Assembly (NCBI GenBank): GCA_947455195.1
Contig: CANGMI010000001.1
Location: 682,001 to 746,000 of the forward strand
Length of the DNA stretch: 64,000 nt
Reading direction: 5' to 3'
Source: Pseudomonadota bacterium
GTDB lineage: Bacteria > Pseudomonadota > Gammaproteobacteria > Burkholderiales > SG8-39
Part shown: piece by piece, positions 9,887-21,935 of the stretch
Numbering within the stretch: the first letter of the stretch is position 1
Layout of the letters: every line of letters begins with the position of its first letter
Made by a program: the position numbers and the translations under genes
Notes under the pieces: model-generated
The model's input: the letters and a program-made list of their open reading frames with translations, nothing else
What the model was told of the DNA's origin: nothing
Database searches by the model: none

Positions 9887-10819
9887 ATGGAATTCTTCAA
9901 GATCCGCCGTGACATCCCGTTCATGCGGCATGCGATGGTGTTCAACATCATCTCCGGACTGACCTTCCTGGCTGCGGTGTTCTTCCTGTTCACCCGCGGC
10001 CTGCACTTCTCGATCGAATTCACCGGCGGCACCCTGATCGAGATGTCCTACGCGGGTACAGCCGATACCGATCGGGTGCGCGGTGTGCTTCAAAAGGCCG
10101 GATTCGATGACGTCACGGTGCAGAACTTCGGTTCGTCGCGTGACATCCTCATTCGCATGCCGGCCAAGCCCGGTCAGACCAGTGCCGACCTGTCGACCCG
10201 CGTCCTCGAGGTGCTGCGCGCCGACGATGCAACGGCCGAGCGGCGTCGGACCGAGTTCGTCGGACCGCAGGTGGGTTCGGAACTGGCACGCGACGGCCTG
10301 CTCGCCCTGCTGGTGACCGCCATCGGCATCGTCATCTATCTGGCCTTGCGCTTCGAATGGAAGTTCGGTGTTGCGGCGATCATCGCCAACCTCCACGACG
10401 TCATCATCATTCTGGGGTTCTTTGCCCTCTTCCAGTGGGAGTTCTCGCTGCCGGTGCTGGCGGCGGTGCTGGCGGTCCTGGGCTATTCGGTGAACGAGTC
10501 GGTGGTCATCGCCGACCGGATCCGCGAGAACTTCCGGCGCATGCGCAGGGCGTCGGTAACCGAGGTCATCGACAACGCCATCACCCGTACGATCTCGCGA
10601 ACCATCATCACGCACGGCTGCACGCAGGCCATGGTGACCTCGATGCTCTTCTTCGGCGGCGCCGCCCTGCACTACTTTGCGCTCGCGCTCACCATCGGCA
10701 TTCTGTTCGGCATCTACTCGTCGGTGCTGGTGATGGCGCCGCTGGTACGCTGGCTGGGCGTGAAACGCGAAGATCTGATTCGCGCGACACCGAAGAAGAA
10801 AGACGAGGCGGTGGTCTGA
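9887..10819 (+). CDS. secF: SecF, protein-export membrane subunit
   Basis: Partner of SecD. The start at 9887 gives MEFFKIRRDIPFM and a 310-residue protein, the usual length; the frame stays open further upstream but overlaps secD. It shows the first membrane segment, the FTGGTLIEM motif opening the small periplasmic domain, LGYSVNESVVIADRIREN in the membrane block, and FFGGAALHYFALALTIG near the end. It follows secD after four bases and is followed at once by a cytochrome b gene, so readthrough is likely. Confidence 0.97.
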   Translation: MEFFKIRRDIPFMRHAMVFNIISGLTFLAAVFFLFTRGLHFSIEFTGGTLIEMSYAGTADTDRVRGVLQKAGFDDVTVQNFGSSRDILIRMPAKPGQTSADLSTRVLEVLRADDATAERRRTEFVGPQVGSELARDGLLALLVTAIGIVIYLALRFEWKFGVAAIIANLHDVIIILGFFALFQWEFSLPVLAAVLAVLGYSVNESVVIADRIRENFRRMRRASVTEVIDNAITRTISRTIITHGCTQAMVTSMLFFGGAALHYFALALTIGILFGIYSSVLVMAPLVRWLGVKREDLIRATPKKKDEAVV

Positions 10820-10820
10820 C

Positions 10821-11531
10821 ATGAACGCGAGCCGCCCGCCGGTCCGCGTGTGGGACCTGCCGCTGCGCCTCTTTCACTGGCTGCTGGCTGCGCTCTTCAC
10901 GGCCGCCGTCGTCACGGTGAAACTGGGAGGCGATGACTGGATGGTGTGGCACGAGCGTTGCGGGCGCGCGATTCTCGTGCTGCTCGTGTTCCGCCTGGTG
11001 TGGGGCTTTGCCGGCAGCCGGGCGTCACGCTTCGCCGCCTTCGTGCGCGGGCCCCGCGCCGTGATCGCCACGCTGCGCGAACTGCCGCAACGGGCTGGCA
11101 AGCACTACCCGGGGCACAACCCGCTGGGTGGCTGGTCGGTGCTCGCGATGCTGAGCGCGCTGGCGGTGCAAGGCGTCACCGGTCTTTTCGCCAACGACGA
11201 TGCGACATTCGAAGGGCCGCTCGCCGCGCGCGTAGCCAAGGAAACCAGCGATGCGCTCACCCGCATCCACACCACGGGCGAATGGATTCTCTACGGCCTG
11301 GTGGGGTTGCACCTGGCCGCCATCGCCTGGTACTGGCTGCGCAAGGGTGACAACCTGGTTGGACCGATGGTGACCGGAGACAAGGTGCTCCCCGAATCGT
11401 CAGCGTCGGGGCAGACCGATGCATCGATCGGTTCGCCCCTGAGCGCCGATGGCACCCGGCTGTGGCTGCGCGCCCTGGCGCTGGTCGCCATCGTCGCCGT
11501 GCTGGTGCTGGGGCTGACCCGCCGAGGTTGA
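10821..11531 (+). CDS. Cytochrome b561-family membrane haem protein
   Basis: A 236-residue membrane protein of the cytochrome b561 / Ni-Fe hydrogenase b-subunit type. It opens with VRVWDLPLRLFHWLLA, where the histidine of the RLFHW motif is a typical haem ligand. It then has WMVWHERCG, further membrane segments with LTRIHTTGEWILYGLVGLH, and a single C-terminal anchor (about residues 214-232). Such proteins pass electrons between the quinone pool and c-type cytochromes. It starts one base after the secF stop and converges on a cytochrome c' gene, a likely functional partner. Confidence 0.88.
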   Translation: MNASRPPVRVWDLPLRLFHWLLAALFTAAVVTVKLGGDDWMVWHERCGRAILVLLVFRLVWGFAGSRASRFAAFVRGPRAVIATLRELPQRAGKHYPGHNPLGGWSVLAMLSALAVQGVTGLFANDDATFEGPLAARVAKETSDALTRIHTTGEWILYGLVGLHLAAIAWYWLRKGDNLVGPMVTGDKVLPESSASGQTDASIGSPLSADGTRLWLRALALVAIVAVLVLGLTRRG

Positions 11532-11592
11532 AAACCCGGCGGCAGCGACACCGACCCGGCCCGGGTCCCGGGCGAGTCGGCTGCGTGGAAAC

Positions 11593-12057
11593 TTACTGCG
11601 CGCGATAGGCATCGTGGCACTGCTTGCAGGCCGCCCCGACGGCGGCGAAGGCCGGCCTGATCGCCGCCAGATCGCCACCCCGGGAAACCGCCACGAGCTT
11701 GCCGGTCTCTTCCTGGAGTTTCTGGGCCATCCCCAGGAACTTGTCCTTTTCGCGGGCGATTTCGGGCTTCATGCGATGCTTGCCCTGGTCGGCGCCCGCG
11801 ACCCAGAACGAGTCCCAGGGCAGGCGGGCAAAATGATCAACCTCGGCCGCGTTCCACTGGAACACGGCAGCATCGAACGGGCGATCGCCGCGAACCATGC
11901 CGGCGAGGGGGCCGACATGCTGGCCCAGCATGAAGAGCGCCGCCTGACGATAGCGCAGGGCATCTTCACCCTTGGCCGGCGCAAACGACTGCGCCTGGGC
12001 AGCGGGCAGCGAAACAAGCGAACCGGCGATCACGCCGGCAATGAGCATTGCTTTCAT
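11593..12057 (-). CDS. Cytochrome c' (class II cytochrome c)
   Basis: A 154-residue periplasmic four-helix-bundle cytochrome. It has a signal peptide ending near PAAQAQ and the haem motif CKQCH close to the C-terminus (C144, C147, H148), the arrangement that defines class II cytochromes. Members bind NO or act as electron carriers. An AGGAG box lies about ten bases before the ATG. It converges with the cytochrome b561-like gene, and such pairs are common, so the membrane protein may be its electron partner. Confidence 0.9.
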   Translation of the reverse strand: MKAMLIAGVIAGSLVSLPAAQAQSFAPAKGEDALRYRQAALFMLGQHVGPLAGMVRGDRPFDAAVFQWNAAEVDHFARLPWDSFWVAGADQGKHRMKPEIAREKDKFLGMAQKLQEETGKLVAVSRGGDLAAIRPAFAAVGAACKQCHDAYRAQ

Positions 12058-12238
12058 GATAAGGCTCCTGGGTTCTACACGATGGTCTCAACCCGGCTGT
12101 CCCCACCCCGAACGACAGGACGACGAAGACCGGGTGCAAGGCCGCGAGGCATGAATCCGGAGGATCCGATCGCGCCGGAACGGGACTCTACCGGATGCGC
12201 ACCCACATCGGCGAACTGTTCCCGCAACAACTCGCGCG

Positions 12239-14359
<2,121 letters not shown>

Positions 14360-15436
14360 CTACTGGATCACGCCGCCCCCCAGGCAGGCCTCGCCGCGGT
14401 ACAGGACGAACGACTGCCCTGGCGTCACCGCCCACTGCGGGCTGGCGAACGCAACCGATATCGAATCGGGCCCCGTGAACCCGACGTGGCAAGTCGCGTC
14501 GGTCTGTCGATAGCGGGTCTTGCCAGCATCGGCCGGATCGGACTGCGGGGCCACGCCAGCCACCCAGGAGAGGTCGCGGGCAAGCAATTGCTGCCGCCAG
14601 AGCAGCGGGTGGTCGTGTCCCTGAACCACGATGAGTTCATTGCGCTCGATATCCTTGTGAGCGACATACCAGGGCAACCCGTCGGCATCGCGGCGCCCCC
14701 CCAGACCGATGCCCTTGCGCTGACCGATGGTGTAGAACATGAGCCCGATATGCTCCCCCACGATGAGACCTTCGGGAGTGCGCATCGGGCCTGGCGAACG
14801 CGGCAGGTAACGATTAAGAAACTCGCGAAAGGGCCGCTCGCCGATGAAGCAGATGCCGGTGGAATCACGCTTGGCATGAACGGCAAGTCCTGCCTCGCGT
14901 GCGATCTCCCGCACCGCGGTCTTCACCCGATCGCCGAGCGGGAAGATCGTGCGCGCAAGTTGCGACTGGTCGAGACGATGCAGGAAGTAGCTCTGATCCT
15001 TGGATGCATCGCGCGCCCGCAGCAGTCGCACCCGCCCGTCCTCGCCGGTATCGACCCGCGCGTAGTGGCCGGTGGCGATCCGACTGGCGCCCATGTCCAG
15101 CGCATGATCCAGAAAGGCCCGGAACTTGATCTCCGCATTGCACAGCACATCGGGATTGGGGGTTCGACCGGCGGAGTACTCGCGCAGGAACTCGCTGAAC
15201 ACCCGCTCCCGGTAATTCCGGGCGAAATTGACCACCTCGAGATCGATGCCGATCACGTCGGCCACCGCTGCCACATCGACCAGATCCTCCCGGGTCGAGC
15301 AGTATTCGCTGTCATCGTCGTCTTCCCAGTTCTTCATGAACAGTCCGACGACTTCGTAACCCGCACGCTTGAGCAGGAGCGCCGCCACGGCAGAATCAAC
15401 CCCGCCCGACATGCCGACCACGATGCGTTCAGCCAT
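14360..15436 (-). CDS. mnmA: MnmA, tRNA-specific 2-thiouridylase
   Basis: Thiolates uridine-34 of tRNA(Lys), tRNA(Glu) and tRNA(Gln). The PP-loop [15 protein letters not shown] (residues 8-22) activates the base with ATP. The two catalytic cysteines are in [12 protein letters not shown] and [13 protein letters not shown], and [10 protein letters not shown] follows. Its length of 358 is usual. It lies downstream of the Nudix and aminotransferase genes on the minus strand with an 84-base gap and may be the last gene of that unit. Confidence 0.97.
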   Translation of the reverse strand: MAERIVVGMSGGVDSAVAALLLKRAGYEVVGLFMKNWEDDDDSEYCSTREDLVDVAAVADVIGIDLEVVNFARNYRERVFSEFLREYSAGRTPNPDVLCNAEIKFRAFLDHALDMGASRIATGHYARVDTGEDGRVRLLRARDASKDQSYFLHRLDQSQLARTIFPLGDRVKTAVREIAREAGLAVHAKRDSTGICFIGERPFREFLNRYLPRSPGPMRTPEGLIVGEHIGLMFYTIGQRKGIGLGGRRDADGLPWYVAHKDIERNELIVVQGHDHPLLWRQQLLARDLSWVAGVAPQSDPADAGKTRYRQTDATCHVGFTGPDSISVAFASPQWAVTPGQSFVLYRGEACLGGGVIQ

Positions 15437-15520
15437 CGACTCGCCCCCACGGAGGGCTGCTATCGCGACACCGGGTCGCCAGCGGCGGTGGCAGAGCGCT
15501 GACGGACTCGTGCATCCTGC

Positions 15521-15976
15521 TCACCCCAGATGGGCAAGGATATCGAGCGGGTAGCGGCGGCCGGCCAGATAATCCTCGACACAGCGAAGCACGAGCGGGC
15601 TGCGATGACGCGCCACGCTCGCCCGAATCTCATCCGGCGTCAGCCAGAGCGTGCGCACGATACCTTGATCGAGCGCGCGCGCAGGGTCCTGCGCCCCGGC
15701 AGCGCCACAAAAGGCAAATCGCAGGTAGATCACCTCCTCGGGTGCCGCCCAGGCCCGGTAGATGCCAACCAGCGCTTCGGGCTGAAACCGGCATGCGGCC
15801 TCCTCGAGCACTTCACGGACGCTGGCCTCGATCAGGCTCTCGCCCGGCTCCCAGTGCCCGGCCGGTTGATTGAGCACCAGTGCACCCTGAGCTTGCTCCT
15901 CGATCAGAAGAAAGCGCCCTTCGCGCTCGATCACCGCGGCAACGGTGACATTGGGTTTCCAGACATCTCTTGCCAC
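15521..15976 (-). CDS. Nudix hydrolase, NudJ-like
   Basis: A 151-residue Nudix protein. The Nudix box is GHWEPGESLIEASVREVLEE, with the REVLEE core; the residue where the consensus has glycine after it is alanine. The order WKPNVTVAAVIE, FLLIEEQ, LNQPAGHWEPGE and VGIYRA matches NudJ (YmfB), a phosphatase of nucleoside tri- and diphosphates and of thiamine-pyrimidine pyrophosphate. It follows the aminotransferase gene by 12 bases and precedes mnmA, a neighbour NudJ also has in other proteobacteria. NudJ identity is likely but not proven. Confidence 0.85.
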   Translation of the reverse strand: MARDVWKPNVTVAAVIEREGRFLLIEEQAQGALVLNQPAGHWEPGESLIEASVREVLEEAACRFQPEALVGIYRAWAAPEEVIYLRFAFCGAAGAQDPARALDQGIVRTLWLTPDEIRASVARHRSPLVLRCVEDYLAGRRYPLDILAHLG

Positions 15977-15988
15977 GGCGATGCGTCC

Positions 15989-17203
15989 TCAGGCGACGAC
16001 CCGATTGCTTTCGATGAAGCGGGCCATGCGTGCCACCCCTTCCCGGATCGCGTCGGCCGAGGCAGCGTAGCTGAAACGGATATGCTGCCCGTCGCCGGGC
16101 ACGCGCGCCCCGAAGTGGATGTCAGCCAGCACGGCCACCCCGGCCTCGAGCAGCAGGCGACGTCGAAAGACCTCGGAATCGTCTGCCCCGATCATCCGGC
16201 AGGCCTCGGTGACATTGGGCCATGCATAGAAGGCCCCGCCGGGCGATCGGCAGGTCACGCCCGGTACCTCGTTGAGCAGTCCGACGATGAGATCGCGCCG
16301 CTCGAGAAAGGAGGCGCGCATCGCCTCGGCCGCATCCTGCGGCCCCTCGATGGCCGCCACGGCCGCCCATTGACTGACATGGGTCGCGCACGACTCGGTA
16401 TTGGTCACCCAGCGCACAAACTGCGGGGCAAGCACCGGATTGGAGGCAAAGCCGATTCGCCAGCCGGTCATGGCCCAGGTCTTCGAGGCGCCGTCAGCAA
16501 TGATCGTGCGCTCGTACATGCCCGGCAGCGATGCAATCGATGCAAACGGCTCGCCATAACAGAGTCGCGAGTAGATTTCATCGGCATAGACCCACACCTG
16601 GGGATGACGATGCAGGATGGCGGCAACCGCCTCCAAGGTGCGTCGATCGAGAATGCCGCCGGTCGGGTTGTGGGGCGAATTGAGAATGAGAAGCCGAGTA
16701 CGGGGACTCAGACAACGCTCGAGTTCCTCCGGGTCAAAGGCAAAGTCGCGCGATTCACGCAGGGCCAGCGGCACCGGCACCGCGCCGTTGGCACGAATCT
16801 GCGATTCGTAGATCGGAAAGCCCGGGTTGGGATAGACCACCTCATCGCCCGCACCATGGTCGGTGGTGGCAAGAATGCTGTAGGCAATGAAGGGCTTGGC
16901 ACCGGCACCGATCACCACGTGTTCGGGATCGATGTCCAGACCTCGCATCGCTCCCATGTAGCGGGCAGCGGCCGTGCGCAGTTCGACGATGCCGGCCGAG
17001 GCGGTATAGCCGTGCATGCCGCCGCGAATGGCTTCGATGGCGGCCTGCTGCACATGACCGGGCGTACGAAAGTCGGGTTGCCCGATGCAGAAGGAAATGA
17101 TGTCGCGCCCTTCGCGGATGAGTGCGTTGACTTCAGCCAGCACGACAAAGGCATTTTCGGTACCCAGCTCGGCGGTACGACGACTGATCGGAGGATGTGA
17201 CAT
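15989..17203 (-). CDS. Class I/II pyridoxal-phosphate aminotransferase
   Basis: A 404-residue fold-type I aminotransferase of the aspartate/alanine/aromatic group. The start MSHPPIS at 17203 is preferred to the upstream open frame, which would cross the divergent promoter region. Key segments are GQPDFRTPGH, NSPHNPTGG (cofactor contact), YADEIYSRL, and GASKTWAMTGWRIGF with the Schiff-base lysine. It diverges from an IclR-type regulator over 84 bases, suggesting control by that regulator. The amino donor and acceptor cannot be told from sequence alone. Confidence 0.9.
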   Translation of the reverse strand: MSHPPISRRTAELGTENAFVVLAEVNALIREGRDIISFCIGQPDFRTPGHVQQAAIEAIRGGMHGYTASAGIVELRTAAARYMGAMRGLDIDPEHVVIGAGAKPFIAYSILATTDHGAGDEVVYPNPGFPIYESQIRANGAVPVPLALRESRDFAFDPEELERCLSPRTRLLILNSPHNPTGGILDRRTLEAVAAILHRHPQVWVYADEIYSRLCYGEPFASIASLPGMYERTIIADGASKTWAMTGWRIGFASNPVLAPQFVRWVTNTESCATHVSQWAAVAAIEGPQDAAEAMRASFLERRDLIVGLLNEVPGVTCRSPGGAFYAWPNVTEACRMIGADDSEVFRRRLLLEAGVAVLADIHFGARVPGDGQHIRFSYAASADAIREGVARMARFIESNRVVA

Positions 17204-17220
17204 GCAGCGTCTCGCTTCGA

Positions 17221-17250
17221 TTAACCGGCCGATGCTAGCACGGGTAAAAT
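17221..17250 (+). promoter_or_regulatory. Candidate promoter of the iclR-type gene
   Basis: TTAACC (17221-17226) and TAAAAT (17245-17250) are 18 bases apart. They lie in the divergent gap between the aminotransferase and IclR genes, 37 bases before the GTG start. The match is moderate. Confidence 0.35.
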
Positions 17251-17287
17251 CGGGGGCCTGCGGCGTGCGCCGTATCCCGACAATGGA

Positions 17288-18067
17288 GTGCCCGTGCCCG
17301 AGGCCGAGAGCAAGAGTTCGATTCAGGTCATCGAACGCATGATCCGACTGCTCGACGCGCTCGCGCACTCACCCGATGCCGTGAGCCTGAAGCAATTGTC
17401 TCAGGCCACCGGCCTGCACCCATCGACAGCACACCGGATCCTCACCGCGCTCACCGGTGACCGGCTGATCGAACGGGTCGATCAGGGCAACTACCGGCTT
17501 GGCATGCGGCTGCTGGAGCTGGGAACGCTGGTGCGAACACGCCTCTCGGTGCGCGAGCACGCACTGCCATTCATGCGCGAACTGCACGCCCTGACGGGCG
17601 AGGCGGTCAACCTGTCGGTGCGGCGCGACGACGAGATCGTCTATGTCGAACGCACCTCGAGCGGCCGCTCGATGATGCGTGTGGTGCACATCGTGGGCGC
17701 CCGCGCCCCCCTCCACGTGACGGCCGTGGGCAAGCTCTTTCTCGCCGAGGACAGCGCCGAGGACCTCGCGAGCTACTGCGCCCGCAGCCACCTCGTCGCG
17801 TTCACGCGCAACTCCATCACCGATCCGGCCCGTCTCGCCATCGAACTCGAAGCGGTACGCAAGTTGCGCTTTGCCTTCGACAATGAAGAGGTGGAACTGG
17901 GGGTACGCTGCATCGGTGCCGGTGTTCGCGACGACAGCGGCACCCTCATCGCCGGCCTCTCCGTGTCGGCGCCTGCCGAGCGATTGCAGGCCGACTGGGC
18001 CCAGGCGGTCCGCAGTACGGCCGATCAGATCTCGCGCGCGGTCGGGTTCGAAGGCACGACCACCTGA
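17288..18067 (+). CDS. IclR-family transcriptional regulator
   Basis: A 259-residue regulator. The N-terminal winged helix-turn-helix is SIQVIERMIRLLDALA to LKQLSQATGLHPSTAHRIL (about residues 13-55), and the rest is the IclR ligand-binding (GAF-like) domain with YRLGMRLLELG, GEAVNLSVRRDDEIVYVER and the C-terminal ISVSAP-like segment GLSVSAP. The start is a GTG; no in-frame ATG lies near. It is divergent from the aminotransferase gene and probably regulates it, itself, or both. The effector is unknown. Confidence 0.92.
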   Translation: MPVPEAESKSSIQVIERMIRLLDALAHSPDAVSLKQLSQATGLHPSTAHRILTALTGDRLIERVDQGNYRLGMRLLELGTLVRTRLSVREHALPFMRELHALTGEAVNLSVRRDDEIVYVERTSSGRSMMRVVHIVGARAPLHVTAVGKLFLAEDSAEDLASYCARSHLVAFTRNSITDPARLAIELEAVRKLRFAFDNEEVELGVRCIGAGVRDDSGTLIAGLSVSAPAERLQADWAQAVRSTADQISRAVGFEGTTT

Positions 18068-18101
18068 GGTCGACCCGCCTCGATACGCGCGAGCGGCAAG
18101 C

Positions 18102-19316
18102 TCAGTGCGCGCGAATGAACTCGGCGATGCGCGGGCAGATGCCTTCGCGCCAGCGACGTCCTGAAAAGATGCCGTAGTGCCCGACCTGAGGCACCATGAA
18201 ATGCTCGCGCTGGGTCGCCGCCAGGCTGCTGCACAGGGTATGCGCCGCCTCGGTCTGACCATTGCCGGAAATGTCGTCGAGTTCGCCCTCGATCGTGAAG
18301 AGGGCCGTCCGGCGGATGGCGGCAGGCTCGACAGGCTGACCGTGAACGCGCATGGTTCCGGCGGGCAGGCGATGCTCCTGGAAGACCATCCGGATGGTCT
18401 CGAGGTAATACTCGGCGGGCATGTCGAGGACGGCGTTGTACTCGTCGTAGAAACGCCGGTGGGCACTGGCACTGTCACCATCGCCCCGCACCAGATGGTT
18501 GTAGTACTGCCAGTGTGCACTGGCGTGGCGGTCAGGATTCATGGCGACGAATCCCATGTGCTGCAGGAACCCCGGGTAGACCCGTCGCATGCAGCCCGGA
18601 TACCGCGCTGGCACCCGATGGATCACGGTATTCTCGAACCACTCGAGCGGCTTTCGGGTCGCAAGATTGTTCACCGAGGTCGGACTGCGACGCGTATCGA
18701 TCGGCCCTCCCATCATGGTCATCGTGCGCGGCTGAATGGCCTCACCGTCGGCCGCAAGCAGCGATACGGCCATGAGTACCGGAACGGTCGGCTGGCAGAC
18801 TGAGATCACGTGGACATCGGGCCCCAGGAACCGGATGAAATCGCGCACGTAATCGACGTAATCGTCCAGGTGAAAGTCGCCCGCCGACAGCGGCACGGTC
18901 TTCGCATCGACCCAGTCAGTGACGTAGACATCATGCTCGGGAAGCAGCGCACGTACCGTGTCACGCAGCAATGTGGCGAAGTGGCCGGAGAGTGGTGCCA
19001 CCAGGAGAACCACCGGGTCATTGCCCGCCCCCTCGCGGCGAAAATGGCGCAACTGGCAGAACGGCCGCTCGAGCACGATTTCTTCGGTCACCAGCACCTC
19101 GCGGCCATCGATTGTGGTGGTCGGAAGGCCGAAGGCGGGCTTCAGATAATCGCGGGTAAAGCGCAGGAAGAGTTCAGCACTCGCAGCGAGTTCGCGCGCC
19201 CCGGGTGCGTAGGAGAACGGACTCAGCGGATTGCTGAACAGGCTCCGGTTGACGCCAGCCGCAGCCGAGAGGGGGCTCACCATCCACTGGGACAGTTCAT
19301 GCATCGAGTAAAGCAT
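18102..19316 (-). CDS. phaZ: Intracellular polyhydroxyalkanoate depolymerase (PhaZ1 type)
   Basis: Mobilises stored poly-3-hydroxybutyrate granules in the cytoplasm. The 404-residue product has an alpha/beta-hydrolase fold in which the nucleophile is cysteine, C174 in HVISVCQPTVPVL, instead of the serine of most esterases; this is the hallmark of the Ralstonia/Cupriavidus PhaZ1 family. Other family segments are YVTDWVDAKTVP, MMGGPIDTRRSPT and the C-terminal TIEGELDDISG and VGHYGIFSGRRW, with the catalytic Asp and His. It starts MLYSMHELSQW at 19316. It converges with the IclR gene. Confidence 0.95.
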   Translation of the reverse strand: MLYSMHELSQWMVSPLSAAAGVNRSLFSNPLSPFSYAPGARELAASAELFLRFTRDYLKPAFGLPTTTIDGREVLVTEEIVLERPFCQLRHFRREGAGNDPVVLLVAPLSGHFATLLRDTVRALLPEHDVYVTDWVDAKTVPLSAGDFHLDDYVDYVRDFIRFLGPDVHVISVCQPTVPVLMAVSLLAADGEAIQPRTMTMMGGPIDTRRSPTSVNNLATRKPLEWFENTVIHRVPARYPGCMRRVYPGFLQHMGFVAMNPDRHASAHWQYYNHLVRGDGDSASAHRRFYDEYNAVLDMPAEYYLETIRMVFQEHRLPAGTMRVHGQPVEPAAIRRTALFTIEGELDDISGNGQTEAAHTLCSSLAATQREHFMVPQVGHYGIFSGRRWREGICPRIAEFIRAH

Positions 19317-19468
19317 CGCGTGTCGAACTCCCGGAGTCGTGCGCAGGCAGCCATCTGCCAGGCCAAGCCCCACTGGCCATCAAATCTGACAAGCGTTAAT
19401 GTACATCAAAGCTGACGAAATCCTGCCCATCGCCAAACCCTCCCGTGGGTTGGCACCAGGGCGCGAGA

Positions 19469-19855
19469 TCAGGACGACGCGGGGCCCTGAGCAGAAAGGG
19501 TTGATTCGAGCGCCCGGCAGAGAATGGCGATCGCCTGCTCCAGGGCATCGACGGCCGCCTCCGACACCTGATCGGCCGCATGCCCCTCGATCCAGGCGCA
19601 CTGCTCGGCGATGCCGGTCACCCCGAGGGTCGCGACGGACGCCCTCAGCGTATGAGCACTGCGCTCGAGCGTCGCGACGTCCGACTGCTCCCACGCAAGC
19701 CGCAAGCCAGCCTGCGCCGGACCGATCGCCTGCAGAAAGAGCCTTGCAACCCGGCACATGCCGGCCTCGCCGATATCCTCGGCAAGATCCTGCAAGCCCC
19801 TGGCAAGTTCCGCCACCACGCTCTGCCGATCATCCCAGGCCCCGGCGGTCGTCAT
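19469..19855 (-). CDS. Orphan Hpt-domain phosphotransfer protein
   Basis: A 128-residue all-helical protein consisting of a single histidine-phosphotransfer domain. The phospho-accepting histidine is H68 in [14 protein letters not shown], which matches the Hpt consensus around AHxLKG, and the helices before and after it are of the expected length. The start MTTAGAW at 19855 is chosen; the frame stays open upstream without similarity. No histidine kinase or response regulator lies next to it, so it must work with partners encoded elsewhere. It lies between glnS (divergent) and phaZ. Confidence 0.82.
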   Translation of the reverse strand: MTTAGAWDDRQSVVAELARGLQDLAEDIGEAGMCRVARLFLQAIGPAQAGLRLAWEQSDVATLERSAHTLRASVATLGVTGIAEQCAWIEGHAADQVSEAAVDALEQAIAILCRALESTLSAQGPASS

Positions 19856-20003
19856 CGTCTGCCCCCCATTCGGCAGCCATCGCGCATTGCGGCAGTGGCC
19901 GGAGATCGGCGCCGCCCGGTGATCATGGTACGCGCGGATCAGGGCCACTGCCAGACGCGCATCGGGTGCCCGTCCTCGCGGGCGCGGCGCAGATGGGCTA
20001 CGG

Positions 20004-20009
20004 TACAAT
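20004..20009 (+). promoter_or_regulatory. Candidate -10 element of glnS
   Basis: TACAAT, eight bases before the glnS ATG. If it is used, the transcript would have almost no leader. No clear -35 is visible. Confidence 0.3.
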
Positions 20010-20016
20010 CGCCATC

Positions 20017-21837
20017 ATGTCGATCCCACGCCCAAATCCCGAGGCGGCCGCGCCTGTCACGCACGGCAGCAACTTCATTCGTCAGGTCATCGAGTCGGAC
20101 CTCGCCTCGGGCAAGCACACGACGAGACGCTGGTCAGGCCATCCGGCTCCCGGCCCGGTACAGGCCACGGGCGAACCCGACCCCGCCGCGATCCGCACCC
20201 GATTTCCGCCCGAACCCAACGGCTACCTGCACTTTGGTCATGCAAAATCGATCTGCCTCAATTTCGGTCTGGCGCGTGACTATGCCGGCGCATGCCACAT
20301 GCGCTTTGACGACACCAACCCTGCCCGTGAGGAGCAGGAGTACGTCGACTCGATCCTGGACGCCGTCCACTGGCTGGGCTTTTCCTGGGAAAGCGCCGGC
20401 CACCGAAATCTGTACTACGCCTCGGACTACTTCGAGACGCTGTACCAGTTTGCCGAAGCCCTGATCGGTGCCGGCCTGGCCTATGTCGACAGCCAGAACG
20501 CCGAGGCGATGCGCGCCAGTCGCGGGACGCTGACCGAACCCGGTCGTGACAGCCCCTATCGCAATCGCAGCGCGGCAGAAAACCTCGACCTCTTCCGCCG
20601 GATGCGTGCCGGCGAATTCGCCGACGGGTCGCAGGTGTTGCGGCTGCGTATCGACATGGCGGCCCCCAACATCAACCTGCGCGACCCGGCCATCTACCGG
20701 ATTCGTCGTGCCCATCACCATCGCACCGGCGATGCCTGGTGCATCTATCCGCTCTACGATTACACGCACTGCATCTCCGATGCCCTGGAGAACATCACTC
20801 ACTCGATCTGCACCCTGGAATTCGAGGACCATCGGCCGCTCTACGAGTGGGTGCTCGAACGACTGGTCGAACTCGGGCAACTGGCGCGCCCCCTGCCACA
20901 GCAGATCGAGTTTGCCCGCCTGAACCTCACCTATGTGGTTCTCTCCAAGCGCAAGCTGATCCAGCTGGTTGACGAGCAGCACGTCACCGGCTGGGATGAC
21001 CCGCGCATGCCCACCCTGGCAGGTGCACGCCGGCGTGGCTATACCGCGGCCGGTTTTCGTCTCTTCACCGAACGCATCGGCGTGTCGCGAGCGGATTCGT
21101 GGATCGACTTCAGCGTGCTCGAGGACTGCATGCGCGAGGATCTCAACGCACAGGCCCTGCGGCGCGTCGCGGTGCTCGACCCGGTACGTCTGGTGATCGA
21201 CAACTTCCCCGACGGACACGTCGAACTGTGTCAGGCACCCAACCACCCGCAAAAGCCCGAACTGGGCATCCGCGACATCGCGCTCACCCGCGAGTTGTGG
21301 ATCGAGCGCGAGGACTTCAGTGAACAGCCTCCCAAGGGCTTCTTCCGGCTTGCTCCGGGTGCCGAGGTACGGCTGCGCTACGGCTACATCGTGCGCTGCG
21401 TCAGCGTGGAGCATGACGAGGCAGGGCAGGTACGCACGATTCACTGCACCTACGATCCGACGACGCGCTCGGGCACGCCGGGGGCCGAGGCGCGCAAGGT
21501 GAAAGGCAACATCCACTGGCTGAGCGCAAGCCGCTCGGTGCCGATCGAGGTTCGGGTCTACGACCGGCTGTTCAAGGTGCCTCACCCCGGTGCTGGCGAG
21601 CGCGACTTCCTGCTCGACCTCAATCCGGATTCAGCCCGGATCGTGACCGCGTTCGGCGAGGAGGCACTCGCCGATGCGGCTCCCGAAGATCGGCTGCAGT
21701 TCGAACGTCAGGGCTACTACGTCGCCGACCGGGTCGATCATCGTCCCGACCGCCTGGTCTTCAACCGGACGGTCGGGCTGCGCGACTCCTGGGCGCGCGA
21801 GAGCAGCACCGCCGCGCCACCGCCCGCGCGCAGCTGA
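20017..21837 (+). CDS. glnS: GlnS, glutaminyl-tRNA synthetase
   Basis: Class I aminoacyl-tRNA synthetase charging tRNA-Gln. The start at 20017 ([13 protein letters not shown]) gives 606 residues; the frame is open further upstream but overlaps the antisense Hpt gene. Features: the HIGH-type motif [15 protein letters not shown] (HFGH at 72-75), [28 protein letters not shown], the KMSKS-type motif VLSKRKL (308-314), and the C-terminal anticodon-binding beta barrels with EGYYV-like ending RQGYYVAD. All are as in the proteobacterial enzyme. It converges with dinB. Confidence 0.97.
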   Translation: MSIPRPNPEAAAPVTHGSNFIRQVIESDLASGKHTTRRWSGHPAPGPVQATGEPDPAAIRTRFPPEPNGYLHFGHAKSICLNFGLARDYAGACHMRFDDTNPAREEQEYVDSILDAVHWLGFSWESAGHRNLYYASDYFETLYQFAEALIGAGLAYVDSQNAEAMRASRGTLTEPGRDSPYRNRSAAENLDLFRRMRAGEFADGSQVLRLRIDMAAPNINLRDPAIYRIRRAHHHRTGDAWCIYPLYDYTHCISDALENITHSICTLEFEDHRPLYEWVLERLVELGQLARPLPQQIEFARLNLTYVVLSKRKLIQLVDEQHVTGWDDPRMPTLAGARRRGYTAAGFRLFTERIGVSRADSWIDFSVLEDCMREDLNAQALRRVAVLDPVRLVIDNFPDGHVELCQAPNHPQKPELGIRDIALTRELWIEREDFSEQPPKGFFRLAPGAEVRLRYGYIVRCVSVEHDEAGQVRTIHCTYDPTTRSGTPGAEARKVKGNIHWLSASRSVPIEVRVYDRLFKVPHPGAGERDFLLDLNPDSARIVTAFGEEALADAAPEDRLQFERQGYYVADRVDHRPDRLVFNRTVGLRDSWARESSTAAPPPARS

Positions 21838-21935
21838 GTCCGCGCCATCGCCGACAACGGGCAAGTGCCCGCGAACATGCAGCGGGCTGGCCTGCCCCGA
21901 TCGGACGGCAACAGCCCCTCTGGTCCAGACACCTC

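Noticed and set aside
11532-11592. Terminator between the two cytochrome genes
   Set aside because: The GC-rich repeat near 11553-11581 has no T-run and its arms are imperfect.
15530-17200. A 556-codon plus-strand frame across the Nudix and aminotransferase genes
   Set aside because: Both minus-strand genes have full sets of family motifs; the plus-strand product does not.
21850-21880. Terminator between glnS and dinB
   Set aside because: Only a 5-bp stem with a two-base loop (GGGCA/TGCCC) and no T-run.
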